A stretch of DNA of 64,000 nt from Oryzobacter telluris (lineage in GTDB: Bacteria; Actinomycetota; Actinomycetes; Actinomycetales; Dermatophilaceae). Location: the NCBI RefSeq assembly GCF_043099285.1, contig NZ_CP170723.1, forward strand, positions 1,426,001 to 1,490,000, written 5' to 3'. Numbering within the stretch: position 1 is the first letter of the stretch; every line of letters starts with the position of its first letter. Under the pieces are notes generated by a model. That model searched no databases. It was given only the letters and a program-made list of their open reading frames with translations, and was not told the origin of the DNA. Positions 50,364 to 57,647 of the stretch are shown one piece after another. Made by a program: the position numbers and the translations under genes.

Positions 50364-52028
50364 TCAGAAGACCTGGGGCATGAGCACCGGCCCGTGGATG
50401 CCGTCGGTCGCCATGAGCGCGTCGAGCATCGCGTCCTGGTTGTCGGCCACGAAGTCGTTGCGCAGCTCGACCAGCTCGTCGCCGAGCACCCGCCGCGGCT
50501 CACGGAGGTTGTGCCGCAGCAGCATCCGCGAGTCCCCGGTCTCGAACGCTGCCGACGTCTCCTCGACGAACCCGAACAGCACCTCGTTGCTGCGCACCGT
50601 CAGCCCCGCGAGGTCCGACTCGAAACCGGCCAGCCCCGGCAGCTCGCCGACCAGCCGGCGGATGACGAACACCTCGTGCCACGCCCAGTTCAGCTGGTGC
50701 GACAGCCCGGCCCCGTGGATCCACGGCGACACCGCGGCGTCGAGGAGCGAGTGGTAGGTGCCCAGCCGCGGGTCGAGGAAGTCGTAGTCGGGGTACTTCA
50801 CGTCCCCGCGCAGCCGACCCTCCGCCCGCAGCCGCTCGCGGATCGGCGTGCCGCCGTACGGCAGCATCCGGCAGAACACCGCACCGCCCGAGCCGTCGGC
50901 GAGGATCGCCCGCAGGAACGTGATGTTCTCGCGGATCGACCCGAACGACGTCGACGGGTCGAAGAGCATGAACCCGTACTCCACGAGAATCCCCAGCGAC
51001 TTCAGCGTCGCCACCGCGTAGTGGTTGGTCTCGGTGGTGATCTGCTTGTTGAGCACCTCCAGCCCCTCCGCGCTGCCCGACTCCAGCCCCATGTAGACGA
51101 GGTACATCCCGGCGTCGCGCAGCGTCGCGAACATCTCCGGCTCGATGTACTCCGCCCGGCAGCTGATCTTCCAGATCGCCCGCTCGTGCAGCCCGCGGCG
51201 CTTGATCTCGTCGGTCAGCTCGGCGACGAACCGCTGCCCCGGGCGTCCGGCGAGCGGGAAGTCGTCGTCCTGGAACAGGAAGATCCGCACGTTCTGGGTG
51301 TCGGCGAGCATCTCCATCTCCTCGGCCACCTTGGCGGCCGCCCGCACCCGCACGGTCTTGCCCGTGGCCCCGCGGTAGAAGGTGTGGATCGAGCAGAACG
51401 AGCAGCGCCGTGCGCACCCGCGGCTGGCGAGCAGCGGCAGCGTCGGCCACCCCAGCACGCGCTCGGCCTCCTTGAACCGCATCGGCAGGGGCAGGTCGTC
51501 GAGGTGCTCGGCGAGGCCGCGGTCGGGGGAGTGGACCAGCTCTCCGGCGTCGTCGGTCCACGCCAGGCCCGGCACGAGCGTCCAGTCCTCACCGCGGCGC
51601 AGCGCCGCGGTCAGCTCGACGAGCGTGTACTCGCCCTCGTACAGCGCGACGCTGTCGAGCTCGGGCACCAGCTCGAGCACCTCCTCCGGGCACAGGCTCG
51701 GGTAGTGCCCGCCCATCGTGAAGTGCGCGGTGACTCCCGCCGCCCGCATCCGCTGGATGAGCGTGCGGTACTCGGGCAGGTAGAACTGGAAGATGAGCGA
51801 GAAGCCGACGACCACGGGGTCGGCGGCCAGGACGCGCTCGATCGTGACGTCGGCGGGGTCACGGAACTCGATGAGCTCGACGGGGTGGTCGAACTTCTCC
51901 AGCGTCGACGCGAGGTAGCCCATGCCCAGGTTGCCTTGGTCCTGGAAGCCCACGATGACGGCTCCTCCGGGGTGCGCCCCGGCACCGGCGAACCGGTGTC
52001 GAGGCGTCCCGAGAACGACGGCGGACAT
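50364..52028 (-). CDS. B12-binding-domain radical SAM enzyme, substrate unknown
   Basis: This 554-residue enzyme has an N-terminal cobalamin-binding-like Rossmann domain (about residues 22-150; VIVGFQDQGNLGMGYLAS, VVGFSLIFQFYLPEY, GGHYPSLCPE) and a radical SAM domain with the iron-sulfur motif C205-x3-C209-x2-C212 (RGCARRCSFCSIHTFY), then GLESGSAEGLEVLNKQ. The C-terminal 150 residues are helical, without recognised fold. Such enzymes methylate or rearrange unactivated carbons of lipids or natural products. It follows the 71-residue gene by 3 bases, so they form an operon. No biosynthetic enzymes are adjacent, so substrate cannot be named. Length is normal for the class. Confidence 0.88.
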   Translation of the reverse strand: MSAVVLGTPRHRFAGAGAHPGGAVIVGFQDQGNLGMGYLASTLEKFDHPVELIEFRDPADVTIERVLAADPVVVGFSLIFQFYLPEYRTLIQRMRAAGVTAHFTMGGHYPSLCPEEVLELVPELDSVALYEGEYTLVELTAALRRGEDWTLVPGLAWTDDAGELVHSPDRGLAEHLDDLPLPMRFKEAERVLGWPTLPLLASRGCARRCSFCSIHTFYRGATGKTVRVRAAAKVAEEMEMLADTQNVRIFLFQDDDFPLAGRPGQRFVAELTDEIKRRGLHERAIWKISCRAEYIEPEMFATLRDAGMYLVYMGLESGSAEGLEVLNKQITTETNHYAVATLKSLGILVEYGFMLFDPSTSFGSIRENITFLRAILADGSGGAVFCRMLPYGGTPIRERLRAEGRLRGDVKYPDYDFLDPRLGTYHSLLDAAVSPWIHGAGLSHQLNWAWHEVFVIRRLVGELPGLAGFESDLAGLTVRSNEVLFGFVEETSAAFETGDSRMLLRHNLREPRRVLGDELVELRNDFVADNQDAMLDALMATDGIHGPVLMPQVF

Positions 52029-52031
52029 CGT

Positions 52032-52247
52032 TCAGCCGCCGATCGTCTTCTGGATGAGGTCGATCTTCACGGTGAGCGTCTCCAGCTGCTTCTCCAGGAC
52101 CACACGCTGCATCTCGAGGTCCTTGAGCAGGAACTCGGTGCGGATGCGGTCGTCGAACCGCTCGTTCAGCCAGTCCGGGACGGGGTCCCAGAAGATCGGC
52201 CGGTCAAGCCACTGGAAGAGTTCGTTGATGTCGCGGCGCTTGGCCAT
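52032..52247 (-). CDS. Small coiled-coil protein paired with a radical SAM enzyme
   Basis: This 71-residue protein has an aromatic N-terminal half (FQWLDRPIFWDPVPDWLNERF, tryptophans at about 12, 20 and 26) and a C-terminal amphipathic helix (MQRVVLEKQLETLTVKIDLI) with coiled-coil spacing. It is encoded 3 bases upstream of the B12 radical SAM gene, with GAAAGGGAGC as ribosome-binding site. No Cys, no Gly-Gly or leader-core pattern argues against a simple RiPP precursor. It may be a partner or regulator of the enzyme. Not recognised as a known family. Confidence 0.7.
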   Translation of the reverse strand: MAKRRDINELFQWLDRPIFWDPVPDWLNERFDDRIRTEFLLKDLEMQRVVLEKQLETLTVKIDLIQKTIGG

Positions 52248-52467
52248 CGCGCTCCCTTTCGACGTCGCGCCGGCACGGTGCCGACGCACCCACAGCGACC
52301 GGCGCCCGCGTGACGGGTGCCCTGCGCGCGACCCGGTCACCGTCAGGAGGGACCGCGCGGCCCCCTGATACATCCCCGGCCGGGGAACTTCTCGGCCGTT
52401 CGTCCAGCCCCGTGGGACGGCCGCCCAGAAACGCCCGAAAACCCCGCAGTGGCGCGGCCCGGCGCCC

Positions 52468-52473
52468 TACAGT
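52468..52473 (+). promoter_or_regulatory. -10 element giving a leaderless DUF2510 gene
   Basis: TACAGT is followed 6 bases later by the ATG at 52480 and no ribosome-binding site is seen. The region 52248-52467 toward the divergent radical SAM operon has no other clear feature. Confidence 0.45.
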
Positions 52474-52479
52474 TCAGCC

Positions 52480-52800
52480 ATGGCCATACGCGGCGCGCGC
52501 ACCGAGGTGTACGAGGACGACGAGCCGTCCCTCGACGTGCCCGAGGGCTGGTACCCCATGCCCGACGGCCGCCAGCGCTTCTGGAACGGCGAGCGCTGGA
52601 CCGAGAACTTCTCGATGGCGCCGCCGACGCCGCAGAAGCACGCCAAGCGGATGCGCAAGCTCACCTGGCTCGCGTGGGTCGTCGGCGCGCTCATCCTCAT
52701 CGTCCTGGCCGTCGCCGCCGTGCGGATCCTCCACCTCGAGGAGCAGCAGCAGCAGCTCTACGACCAGATCCGGCGCGACATCCAGAACGTCCGCCCGTAG
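52480..52800 (+). CDS. DUF2510 domain membrane protein
   Basis: This 106-residue protein has a DUF2510 domain in the N-terminal half (EGWYPMPDGRQRFWNGERWTE, the family GWYP-RFW-G--WT pattern) and one membrane helix (about residues 67-88) followed by a short Gln-rich helical tail. DUF2510 modules occur in many actinobacterial membrane proteins, with no assigned function. It is monocistronic, divergent from the radical SAM operon and convergent with the GntR gene. Confidence 0.85.
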   Translation: MAIRGARTEVYEDDEPSLDVPEGWYPMPDGRQRFWNGERWTENFSMAPPTPQKHAKRMRKLTWLAWVVGALILIVLAVAAVRILHLEEQQQQLYDQIRRDIQNVRP

Positions 52801-52821
52801 CGGTCGAGCGCACCTAAGCGA

Positions 52822-53562
52822 TCAGGCGCCCGACGCCTCGCGGACGGCGGCGCTCGCCTCGTCGATGATGGCCGTCATCGCGGCCGTGGCCGCGGCGACA
52901 TCACCGGCGCCGATGGCCTGCGCGACCTGCGAGTGCAGCCGGATCGCCTCCGGGTTGGGGCGTGAGGGCATGAGGTCGTGGTGGGTCCGCCCGGCGAGGA
53001 CCTCGCCGACCACGCTCGCCAGCGCCGCGAGCATCTCGTTGCCCGACGCCTCGAGCATCGTCGCGTGGAAGACCTGGTCGGCCTCGAGGTAGGCCTCGAG
53101 GTCCTGCGCCTTGGCCTGGACCTGCATCGCCATGACGGCGGCGGCCATCCGGGCGCACTGCTCGCCGGTGGCCCGCTGGGCCGCCAGTCCCGCTGCCACG
53201 GGCTCGAACCCGCGCCGCAGCTCGCCGAGGGAGAGCAGCTGCTCCTCGCGCCCCGGACCGTCGAGCCGCCACCGGATGACGCGCGGGTCGAAGACGTTCC
53301 ACCCGGCCCGTGGCCGCACCAGCACGCCGACCCGGCGGCGGGTCTCCACCAGCCCCATCGACGACAGCACCCGCACGGCCTCGCGGACCACCGAGCGCGA
53401 GACGCCGAAGCGCTCGTCGAGCCGGTCGATGCGCAGGACCGACCCCTCGGGCGCGGTGCCCGACACGATCTCGGCCCCGAGCGCGTCGAGGACGCCGGCG
53501 TGCAGGTCGGAGGAGGGCGCGGCGGGGCTCGCCGCGTCATCACCGTCGTCGCTCGCCGCCAT
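52822..53562 (-). CDS. gntR: GntR/FadR-family transcriptional regulator of gluconate genes
   Basis: This 246-residue regulator has a GntR winged helix (about 20-90; SVLRIDRLDERFGVSRSVVREAVRVLSSMGLVE) and a C-terminal FCD effector domain (about 100-235) with metal-binding histidines such as the one in VFHATMLEASGN. FadR-type regulators bind acidic ligands and usually repress. It is divergent from the gluconokinase-GntP pair, the standard arrangement for gluconate repressors; the ligand is likely gluconate or 6-phosphogluconate (inferred). ATG 53562 is the natural start. Confidence 0.92.
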   Translation of the reverse strand: MAASDDGDDAASPAAPSSDLHAGVLDALGAEIVSGTAPEGSVLRIDRLDERFGVSRSVVREAVRVLSSMGLVETRRRVGVLVRPRAGWNVFDPRVIRWRLDGPGREEQLLSLGELRRGFEPVAAGLAAQRATGEQCARMAAAVMAMQVQAKAQDLEAYLEADQVFHATMLEASGNEMLAALASVVGEVLAGRTHHDLMPSRPNPEAIRLHSQVAQAIGAGDVAAATAAMTAIIDEASAAVREASGA

Positions 53563-53581
53563 GGGCCCAGCGTGCCAGACG

Positions 53582-53716
53582 CGGACGTATTCGCGCAGCG
53601 TCCGTCAATGATGAGTTTTTCTCTGAACTACCTCTTGATAAATCAGACTTAATGCTCCACTCTGGTCGACAACCACCTCGATGCCGAGACCCCCAGCCGA
53701 CAAAGGAGTCGCGCAG
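53582..53716 (+). promoter_or_regulatory. AT-rich divergent promoter and operator region of the gluconate module
   Basis: The gap between gntR and gntK is the most AT-rich stretch nearby. It contains CGGACG and CGTCCG (53582-53587 and 53599-53604 approximately) as an inverted repeat, and TGATAAATCA (53636-53645) with 4-bp arms. These are candidate GntR operator half-sites. AAAGGAG precedes the gntK ATG. Exact promoter hexamers are not clear. Confidence 0.4.
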
Positions 53717-54244
53717 ATGCCCACCAGTGACCACCCACCCCTCGTCGTGATGATGGGGGTGTCCGGATCCGGCAAGACCACCGTGGGTGCTGCGCTCGCC
53801 CAGCGGCTGCGCGTCCCCTTCGCCGACGCGGACGACTTCCACCCGCCGGAGAACATCGCCAAGATGTCGGCCGGCGTCCCGCTCACCGACGACGACCGCG
53901 AGCCGTGGCTGCGCACCATCGCCGCGTGGCTCCACGAGCACCGGGCCGTCGGGGGAGTCGTCTCCTGCTCGGCGCTCAAGCGCTCCTACCGCGACCTCCT
54001 GCGCGGCCAGGCGACTCAGACGGTCTTCATCCACCTCCACGGTGACCGCGACGTCCTCGCCGAGCGGGTCGCCGGCCGGCCGGGCCACTTCATGCCCGCC
54101 GCGCTCATCGACAGCCAGTTCGCCACCCTCGAGCCCCTCGAGGCCGACGAGCGGGGCCAGGCCCTCGACGTCGCCAGCCCTGTCGACGACCTCGTCGAGC
54201 AGTCCCTCCAGATCCTCGCCACGAAGGGCGGTTCCCTCGTATGA
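53717..54244 (+). CDS. gntK: Gluconokinase
   Basis: This 175-residue kinase of the shikimate-kinase-like gluconokinase family phosphorylates gluconate to 6-phosphogluconate. Walker A is MGVSGSGKTT (K20), followed by DADDFHPPENIAKMSAGVPLTDDDREPWL and SCSALKRSYRDLLR, all family signatures, and GHFMPAALIDSQFATLEPLE near the C-terminus. ATG 53717 has an AAAGGAG site; the frame opens 12 codons earlier without support. It overlaps gntP by ATGA. Normal length. The product enters the pentose phosphate or Entner-Doudoroff route. Confidence 0.96.
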   Translation: MPTSDHPPLVVMMGVSGSGKTTVGAALAQRLRVPFADADDFHPPENIAKMSAGVPLTDDDREPWLRTIAAWLHEHRAVGGVVSCSALKRSYRDLLRGQATQTVFIHLHGDRDVLAERVAGRPGHFMPAALIDSQFATLEPLEADERGQALDVASPVDDLVEQSLQILATKGGSLV

Positions 54245-55647
54245 CCACCGACATCTCCTCCCTGCTGTTCCCGGCGCTCGGCGCCGCGGACGAGGCAGCA
54301 CTGAACATCCCCGCGGCCCGCCTCGTGCCCGCGGCCCTGCTCGGCATCGCCGTGATCGTCGTGCTCATCACGAAGTTCAAGATCCACCCGTTCCTCGGCC
54401 TCACCCTCGGCTCCCTGACCGTCGGAGCCGTCGCCGGGGTCGCGATGAGCGACGTCGTCGCCTCGTTCACCAAGGGCTTCGGCTCCACCGCGGCCGGGGT
54501 CGGCACGCTGATCGCCCTCGGGGCGATGTTCGGCAAGCTCCTCGCCGACTCCGGCGGCGCCGACGAGATCGTCGACACCCTCATCGGACGCTCCTCGGAG
54601 CGGACCCTTCCCTGGGCGATGGCCGGCGTCGGCGCGCTCATCGGCCTGCCGATGTTCTTCGAGATCGGCCTCGTGCTCCTGATGCCGGTGATCTTCCTCG
54701 TCGCCCGACGGGCCGGCGTCTCGATCATCAAGGTCGGCATCCCGGCGCTCGCCGGCCTGTCGGCGATGCACGGCCTCGTGCCGCCCCACCCGGGCCCGCT
54801 CGTCGCCATCGACGCCCTCAAGGCGAACCTCGGCCTCACCCTCGGCCTCGGTGTCCTCGTCGCGCTGCCGACGATCGCCATCGCCGGTCCGCTGTTCGCC
54901 AAGGTCGCCGGCCGCTGGGTCGACGTCCCCGCCCCCGAACTGTTCTCCACCGACCTCGCGGACGGCCAGACCCGCGAGCGCCGCCCGTCGTTCGGCACCA
55001 CGCTCCTCGCGGTGCTTACCCCGGTCGTGCTCATGATGGGCAAGGCGCTGTCCGACATCTTCCTCGCCGAGGAGAACACGGTCCGCACGGTGCTCGACTT
55101 CCTCGGCACCCCGCTCGTCGCCCTGCTCATCGCCGTCTTCGTCGGCATGGCGACCCTGGGCCGCGGCGCCGGCATGGGGATGAAGGACCTCGCCACCTCG
55201 CTGGAGAAGTCGCTCCCGCCGATCGCCGGCATCCTGCTCATCGTCGCCGCCGGTGGTGGTTTCAAGCAGACCCTCGTCGACACCGGCATCGGCAAGCTCG
55301 TCGCCGACTGGGTGCAGAGCAGCGGCTTCTCGGTGCTCCTGCTCGCGTGGATCGTTGCCGTCCTCATCCGCCTGGCCACCGGCTCGGCCACGGTCGCGAC
55401 GGTGACGGCCTCGGGCATCCTCGCCCCGCTCGCCGCCGGGATGCCCGCGGCCGAGGTCTCGCTGCTCGTCCTCGCCATCGGCGCCGGCTCGGTGTTCTTC
55501 AGCCACGTCAACGACGCCGGGTTCTGGCTGGTCAAGGAGTACTTCGGGCTCTCGGTCGGCCAGACCATCAAGTCGTGGTCGGTGATGGAGACGCTCCTGT
55601 CGGTCTCCGGCCTCGTCTTCGTCCTCATCCTGGGTGTCTTCGTCTAG
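54241..55647 (+). CDS. gntP: GntP family gluconate:H+ symporter
   Basis: This 468-residue permease has about twelve to fourteen membrane helices and the GntP family patterns GLVPPHPGPLVAIDALKANLG and GSATVATVTASGILAPLAAG, HVNDAGFWLVKEYFGLSVGQT. It imports gluconate, matching the kinase encoded just upstream (ATGA overlap, translationally coupled). It has a C-terminal hydrophobic end and is followed by a terminator. Related sugar acids could also be carried. Confidence 0.95.
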   Translation: MTTDISSLLFPALGAADEAALNIPAARLVPAALLGIAVIVVLITKFKIHPFLGLTLGSLTVGAVAGVAMSDVVASFTKGFGSTAAGVGTLIALGAMFGKLLADSGGADEIVDTLIGRSSERTLPWAMAGVGALIGLPMFFEIGLVLLMPVIFLVARRAGVSIIKVGIPALAGLSAMHGLVPPHPGPLVAIDALKANLGLTLGLGVLVALPTIAIAGPLFAKVAGRWVDVPAPELFSTDLADGQTRERRPSFGTTLLAVLTPVVLMMGKALSDIFLAEENTVRTVLDFLGTPLVALLIAVFVGMATLGRGAGMGMKDLATSLEKSLPPIAGILLIVAAGGGFKQTLVDTGIGKLVADWVQSSGFSVLLLAWIVAVLIRLATGSATVATVTASGILAPLAAGMPAAEVSLLVLAIGAGSVFFSHVNDAGFWLVKEYFGLSVGQTIKSWSVMETLLSVSGLVFVLILGVFV

Positions 55648-55665
55648 CCGCGTTCCGGCGTCGTC

Positions 55666-55700
55666 GCGCCCCTCCGCCCGAACCCCGGGTGGAGGGGCGC
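55666..55700. terminator. Bidirectional terminator after gntP
   Basis: A perfect 10-bp stem (55666-55675 with 55691-55700), extended inward by four more pairs including one G-T, lies between gntP and the convergent LuxR gene. Confidence 0.72.
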
Positions 55701-55701
55701 C

Positions 55702-56472
55702 TCACGTCGCGGGTGGCCGGGCCCGGTGGCCCCGGGGCGGGATGAGGCCGAGGTCGTAGGCGGCCAGGACGGCCGAGAGTCGGTCGCCGACGCCGAGCTT
55801 GGCGTAGACGTGACCGAGGTGGACCTCGACCGTTCGCGGCGACGCGCCCAGCTCGCGCCCGATCCTCGAGCAGGTGTGGCCCCGGGAGAGCAGGACGAGC
55901 ACCTCGGTCTCGCGGGCGGTCAGGGTGGGGCGCTCCTCGGGGTGGGGGAGCGGTCGCAGCCCGGCGATGGCCACCACGTCGGCGACCACGGGCTGGATGG
56001 TCGCCAGGCTGTGCAGGTGGGCGTCGGTGAAGTCCTCACCCCGCCGCGCGAACATGGCGATGACGAAGTCCGGGCCGCCCACGAGGGGGAGCGTGCACAC
56101 CTGGTCGACGTCGCACACCCGCACGCACCCCGCCCGCTGGTACGACGCGGCCCAGCCGGCGGCACCGAACGCCCGGGCCGCCGAGCGAGGCGTGAGGTCG
56201 CCCTCGGCCACGGGGTCGAGGAGCGGGTCGCTGGCGCCGATCTGCTGCAGCTCGCGCGAGACCTCCTGCTCCGAGCCCGGCGGCAGCCGTCGCCCCGTGA
56301 CGCGCACGCGGGTGTGGGTGGGGTCGGCCTGCAGCACCAGGCCCAGCTCGGCCTCGACGAGGTCGCAGACGAGGTCCAGCATCGAGTCGACCCGAGCGCC
56401 CACCCCGTCGCTCCGAGCCATCCGCGCGACCAGGTCGGTCACGAGCCTCAGCGTCGGGTCCACCTGCCCCAT
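55702..56472 (-). CDS. GAF-like plus LuxR HTH transcriptional regulator
   Basis: This 256-residue regulator has an N-terminal GAF-like sensory domain (about 15-175) with cysteines in AGCVRVCDVDQVCTLPL and a C-terminal LuxR helix-turn-helix (about 185-245; LTARETEVLVLLSRGH, SPRTVEVHLGHVYAKLG). The clustered Cys residues may make it redox or metal responsive, but that is speculation. ATG 56472 follows TACCGT (56484-56479) by 6 bases, giving a leaderless mRNA. The motif CCTGACCAGCAG sits over its expected -35 region and recurs upstream of the neighbouring genes, suggesting autoregulation. Confidence 0.85.
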   Translation of the reverse strand: MGQVDPTLRLVTDLVARMARSDGVGARVDSMLDLVCDLVEAELGLVLQADPTHTRVRVTGRRLPPGSEQEVSRELQQIGASDPLLDPVAEGDLTPRSAARAFGAAGWAASYQRAGCVRVCDVDQVCTLPLVGGPDFVIAMFARRGEDFTDAHLHSLATIQPVVADVVAIAGLRPLPHPEERPTLTARETEVLVLLSRGHTCSRIGRELGASPRTVEVHLGHVYAKLGVGDRLSAVLAAYDLGLIPPRGHRARPPAT

Positions 56473-56500
56473 CCGCGAACGGTAGGGCGTTTCGCAGGGC

Positions 56501-56512
56501 CCTGACCAGCAG
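56501..56512. promoter_or_regulatory. CTGACCAGC motif at the LuxR promoter, candidate operator
   Basis: CCTGACCAGCAG lies 17 bases upstream of the -10 box of the GAF-LuxR gene, overlapping its -35 position. The identical 12-mer is found at 57199 and a palindromic version at 57100. Confidence 0.4.
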
Positions 56513-56647
56513 ACTCACCCGCCGGTCGCGCCGCCCCTCTCAGGCTTTTCCCAAGTGGCGTGGGGAAAGGTGGTGGGCCGGGGCGGTGAGACACCGGCCG
56601 CGGCCCCCCTGCGGGTCCGCGGCAGGCACCCCCCCGGATCCTCCCCG

Positions 56648-57073
56648 TCAGCACTCGTGGGCGTCGGCCGCCTCGATCCAGGTCATGACCATCTCGTCGG
56701 CCAGGGTCGACCCCGCGCCGAAGTACTCCAGGCCCTTGCCGTTCGCGCCGTTGGGGTTCGCGCTGCCCCCGGTGCCCTTGGGGTCGCCGATCGTCATCCG
56801 CTCGAAGATCTTGATGCCGACCGGCATCCGTCCGGCGCGCAGGGCGTCGTAGCCGGCGTCGACCGCGCCCTGGCACTGCGCGTGGTAGCCCACGATCTCC
56901 GCCGCGCCGGCCTCGGCGCTGAAGACGAGCCAGCCGTCCGACGCCGGGGCGTTGAGGCTGTACATCGGGACGTAGCAGTGGTGGGCCAGTGCCGGGGCCG
57001 CACCGAGGGCGAGCGCGCCCGTCGCCGCGACGCCCACGAACAGCCCTCGGCGGGCTCTCGATCCGATGCTCAT
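56648..57073 (-). CDS. Small secreted protein, function unknown
   Basis: This 141-residue precursor has a signal peptide with AxA cleavage site (about residue 30; GAAPALA-HHC). The mature protein is about 110 residues and has two or three Cys (including HHC and the C-terminal HEC) that could pair, and a His-rich start that might bind metal. No family recognised. ATG 57073 follows a GAGAGGAG site. It lies downstream of a palindromic CTGACCAGC motif shared with the LuxR gene, so it may be controlled by that regulator. Transcribed in the same direction as luxR, 175 bases before it. Confidence 0.8.
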   Translation of the reverse strand: MSIGSRARRGLFVGVAATGALALGAAPALAHHCYVPMYSLNAPASDGWLVFSAEAGAAEIVGYHAQCQGAVDAGYDALRAGRMPVGIKIFERMTIGDPKGTGGSANPNGANGKGLEYFGAGSTLADEMVMTWIEAADAHEC

Positions 57074-57099
57074 GCGGGGGCTCCTCTCACGTGGTGGGT

Positions 57100-57111
57100 G
57101 GCTGGTCAGCC
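57100..57111. promoter_or_regulatory. Palindromic GGCTGGTCAGCC motif upstream of the secreted-protein gene
   Basis: GGCTG and CAGCC arms with a 2-base centre lie 27 bases before the ATG at 57073 and close to the expected transcription start. It contains the same CTGACCAGC core as the sites at 56501 and 57199. Confidence 0.4.
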
Positions 57112-57198
57112 ATCCGCACATGGAACCGGGCGGGCGACCTCCCGGGCAGTGAGGAGTTCCCCGTATGGCGCGACGCCCGGTGTGTGGCGTCCGATGCT

Positions 57199-57210
57199 CC
57201 TGACCAGCAG
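57199..57210. promoter_or_regulatory. Third CTGACCAGC motif between divergent genes
   Basis: CCTGACCAGCAG, identical to the site at the LuxR promoter, lies 93 bases before the start at 57303 and 126 bases upstream of the secreted-protein gene, in their divergent promoter region. Confidence 0.4.
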
Positions 57211-57302
57211 GTTCCGCTGAGAACGGGCCGGCGGCGAGGGCTGGCGCCCGGACGGCCTCAGGAGGACCGTGGTGTCGTCACACGGGAGGAGAGGGGACGG
57301 GA

Positions 57303-57647
57303 ATGGCAGCCGAGGACCCCGGCGCGACCCCACGGCACGGAGGGACCGCGAAGGACCCCGAACCCCCTGGGGCCCCGACGGCCGCAGAGAGAGCGTCCGG
57401 CGTGACCCGCGTGCACGACGACGTGGTGTGGGAGTGGCTCCCCGGCGCCGACGCCTGGACGCGGCTGTGGGGAGTGCCTCCGGCCCCGGTGAAGGAGCCC
57501 GAGCCCGACCCGGCACCCCAGACACCGCCGAGCGTCCCGACGAGGGTGCGAGCACCCGCGCGGGTGCCGGCCATCGATGCCGCCACTGCGCGCGCCCGGT
57601 CGCTCCTCGCCCGGGCCCAGCCGACGGAGCGTCGCCGTGGCCGATGA
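57303..57647 (+). CDS. Small Pro-rich protein, function unknown
   Basis: This 114-residue protein is rich in Pro, Ala and Arg, with one ordered-looking stretch (VHDDVVWEWLPGADAWTRLWG, residues about 36-57) containing four tryptophans. No membrane helix or signal peptide. The ATG has a GGGACGGGA region as ribosome-binding site. It overlaps the next gene by 11 bases, so both proteins are likely to act together. No family recognised. Confidence 0.65.
   Translation: MAAEDPGATPRHGGTAKDPEPPGAPTAAERASGVTRVHDDVVWEWLPGADAWTRLWGVPPAPVKEPEPDPAPQTPPSVPTRVRAPARVPAIDAATARARSLLARAQPTERRRGR

Noticed and set aside
52032..52247. The 71-residue protein as a RiPP precursor
   Set aside because: No leader-core boundary, no Cys/Ser/Thr-rich core and a coiled-coil C-terminus; a partner protein seems more likely, though a substrate role is not excluded.
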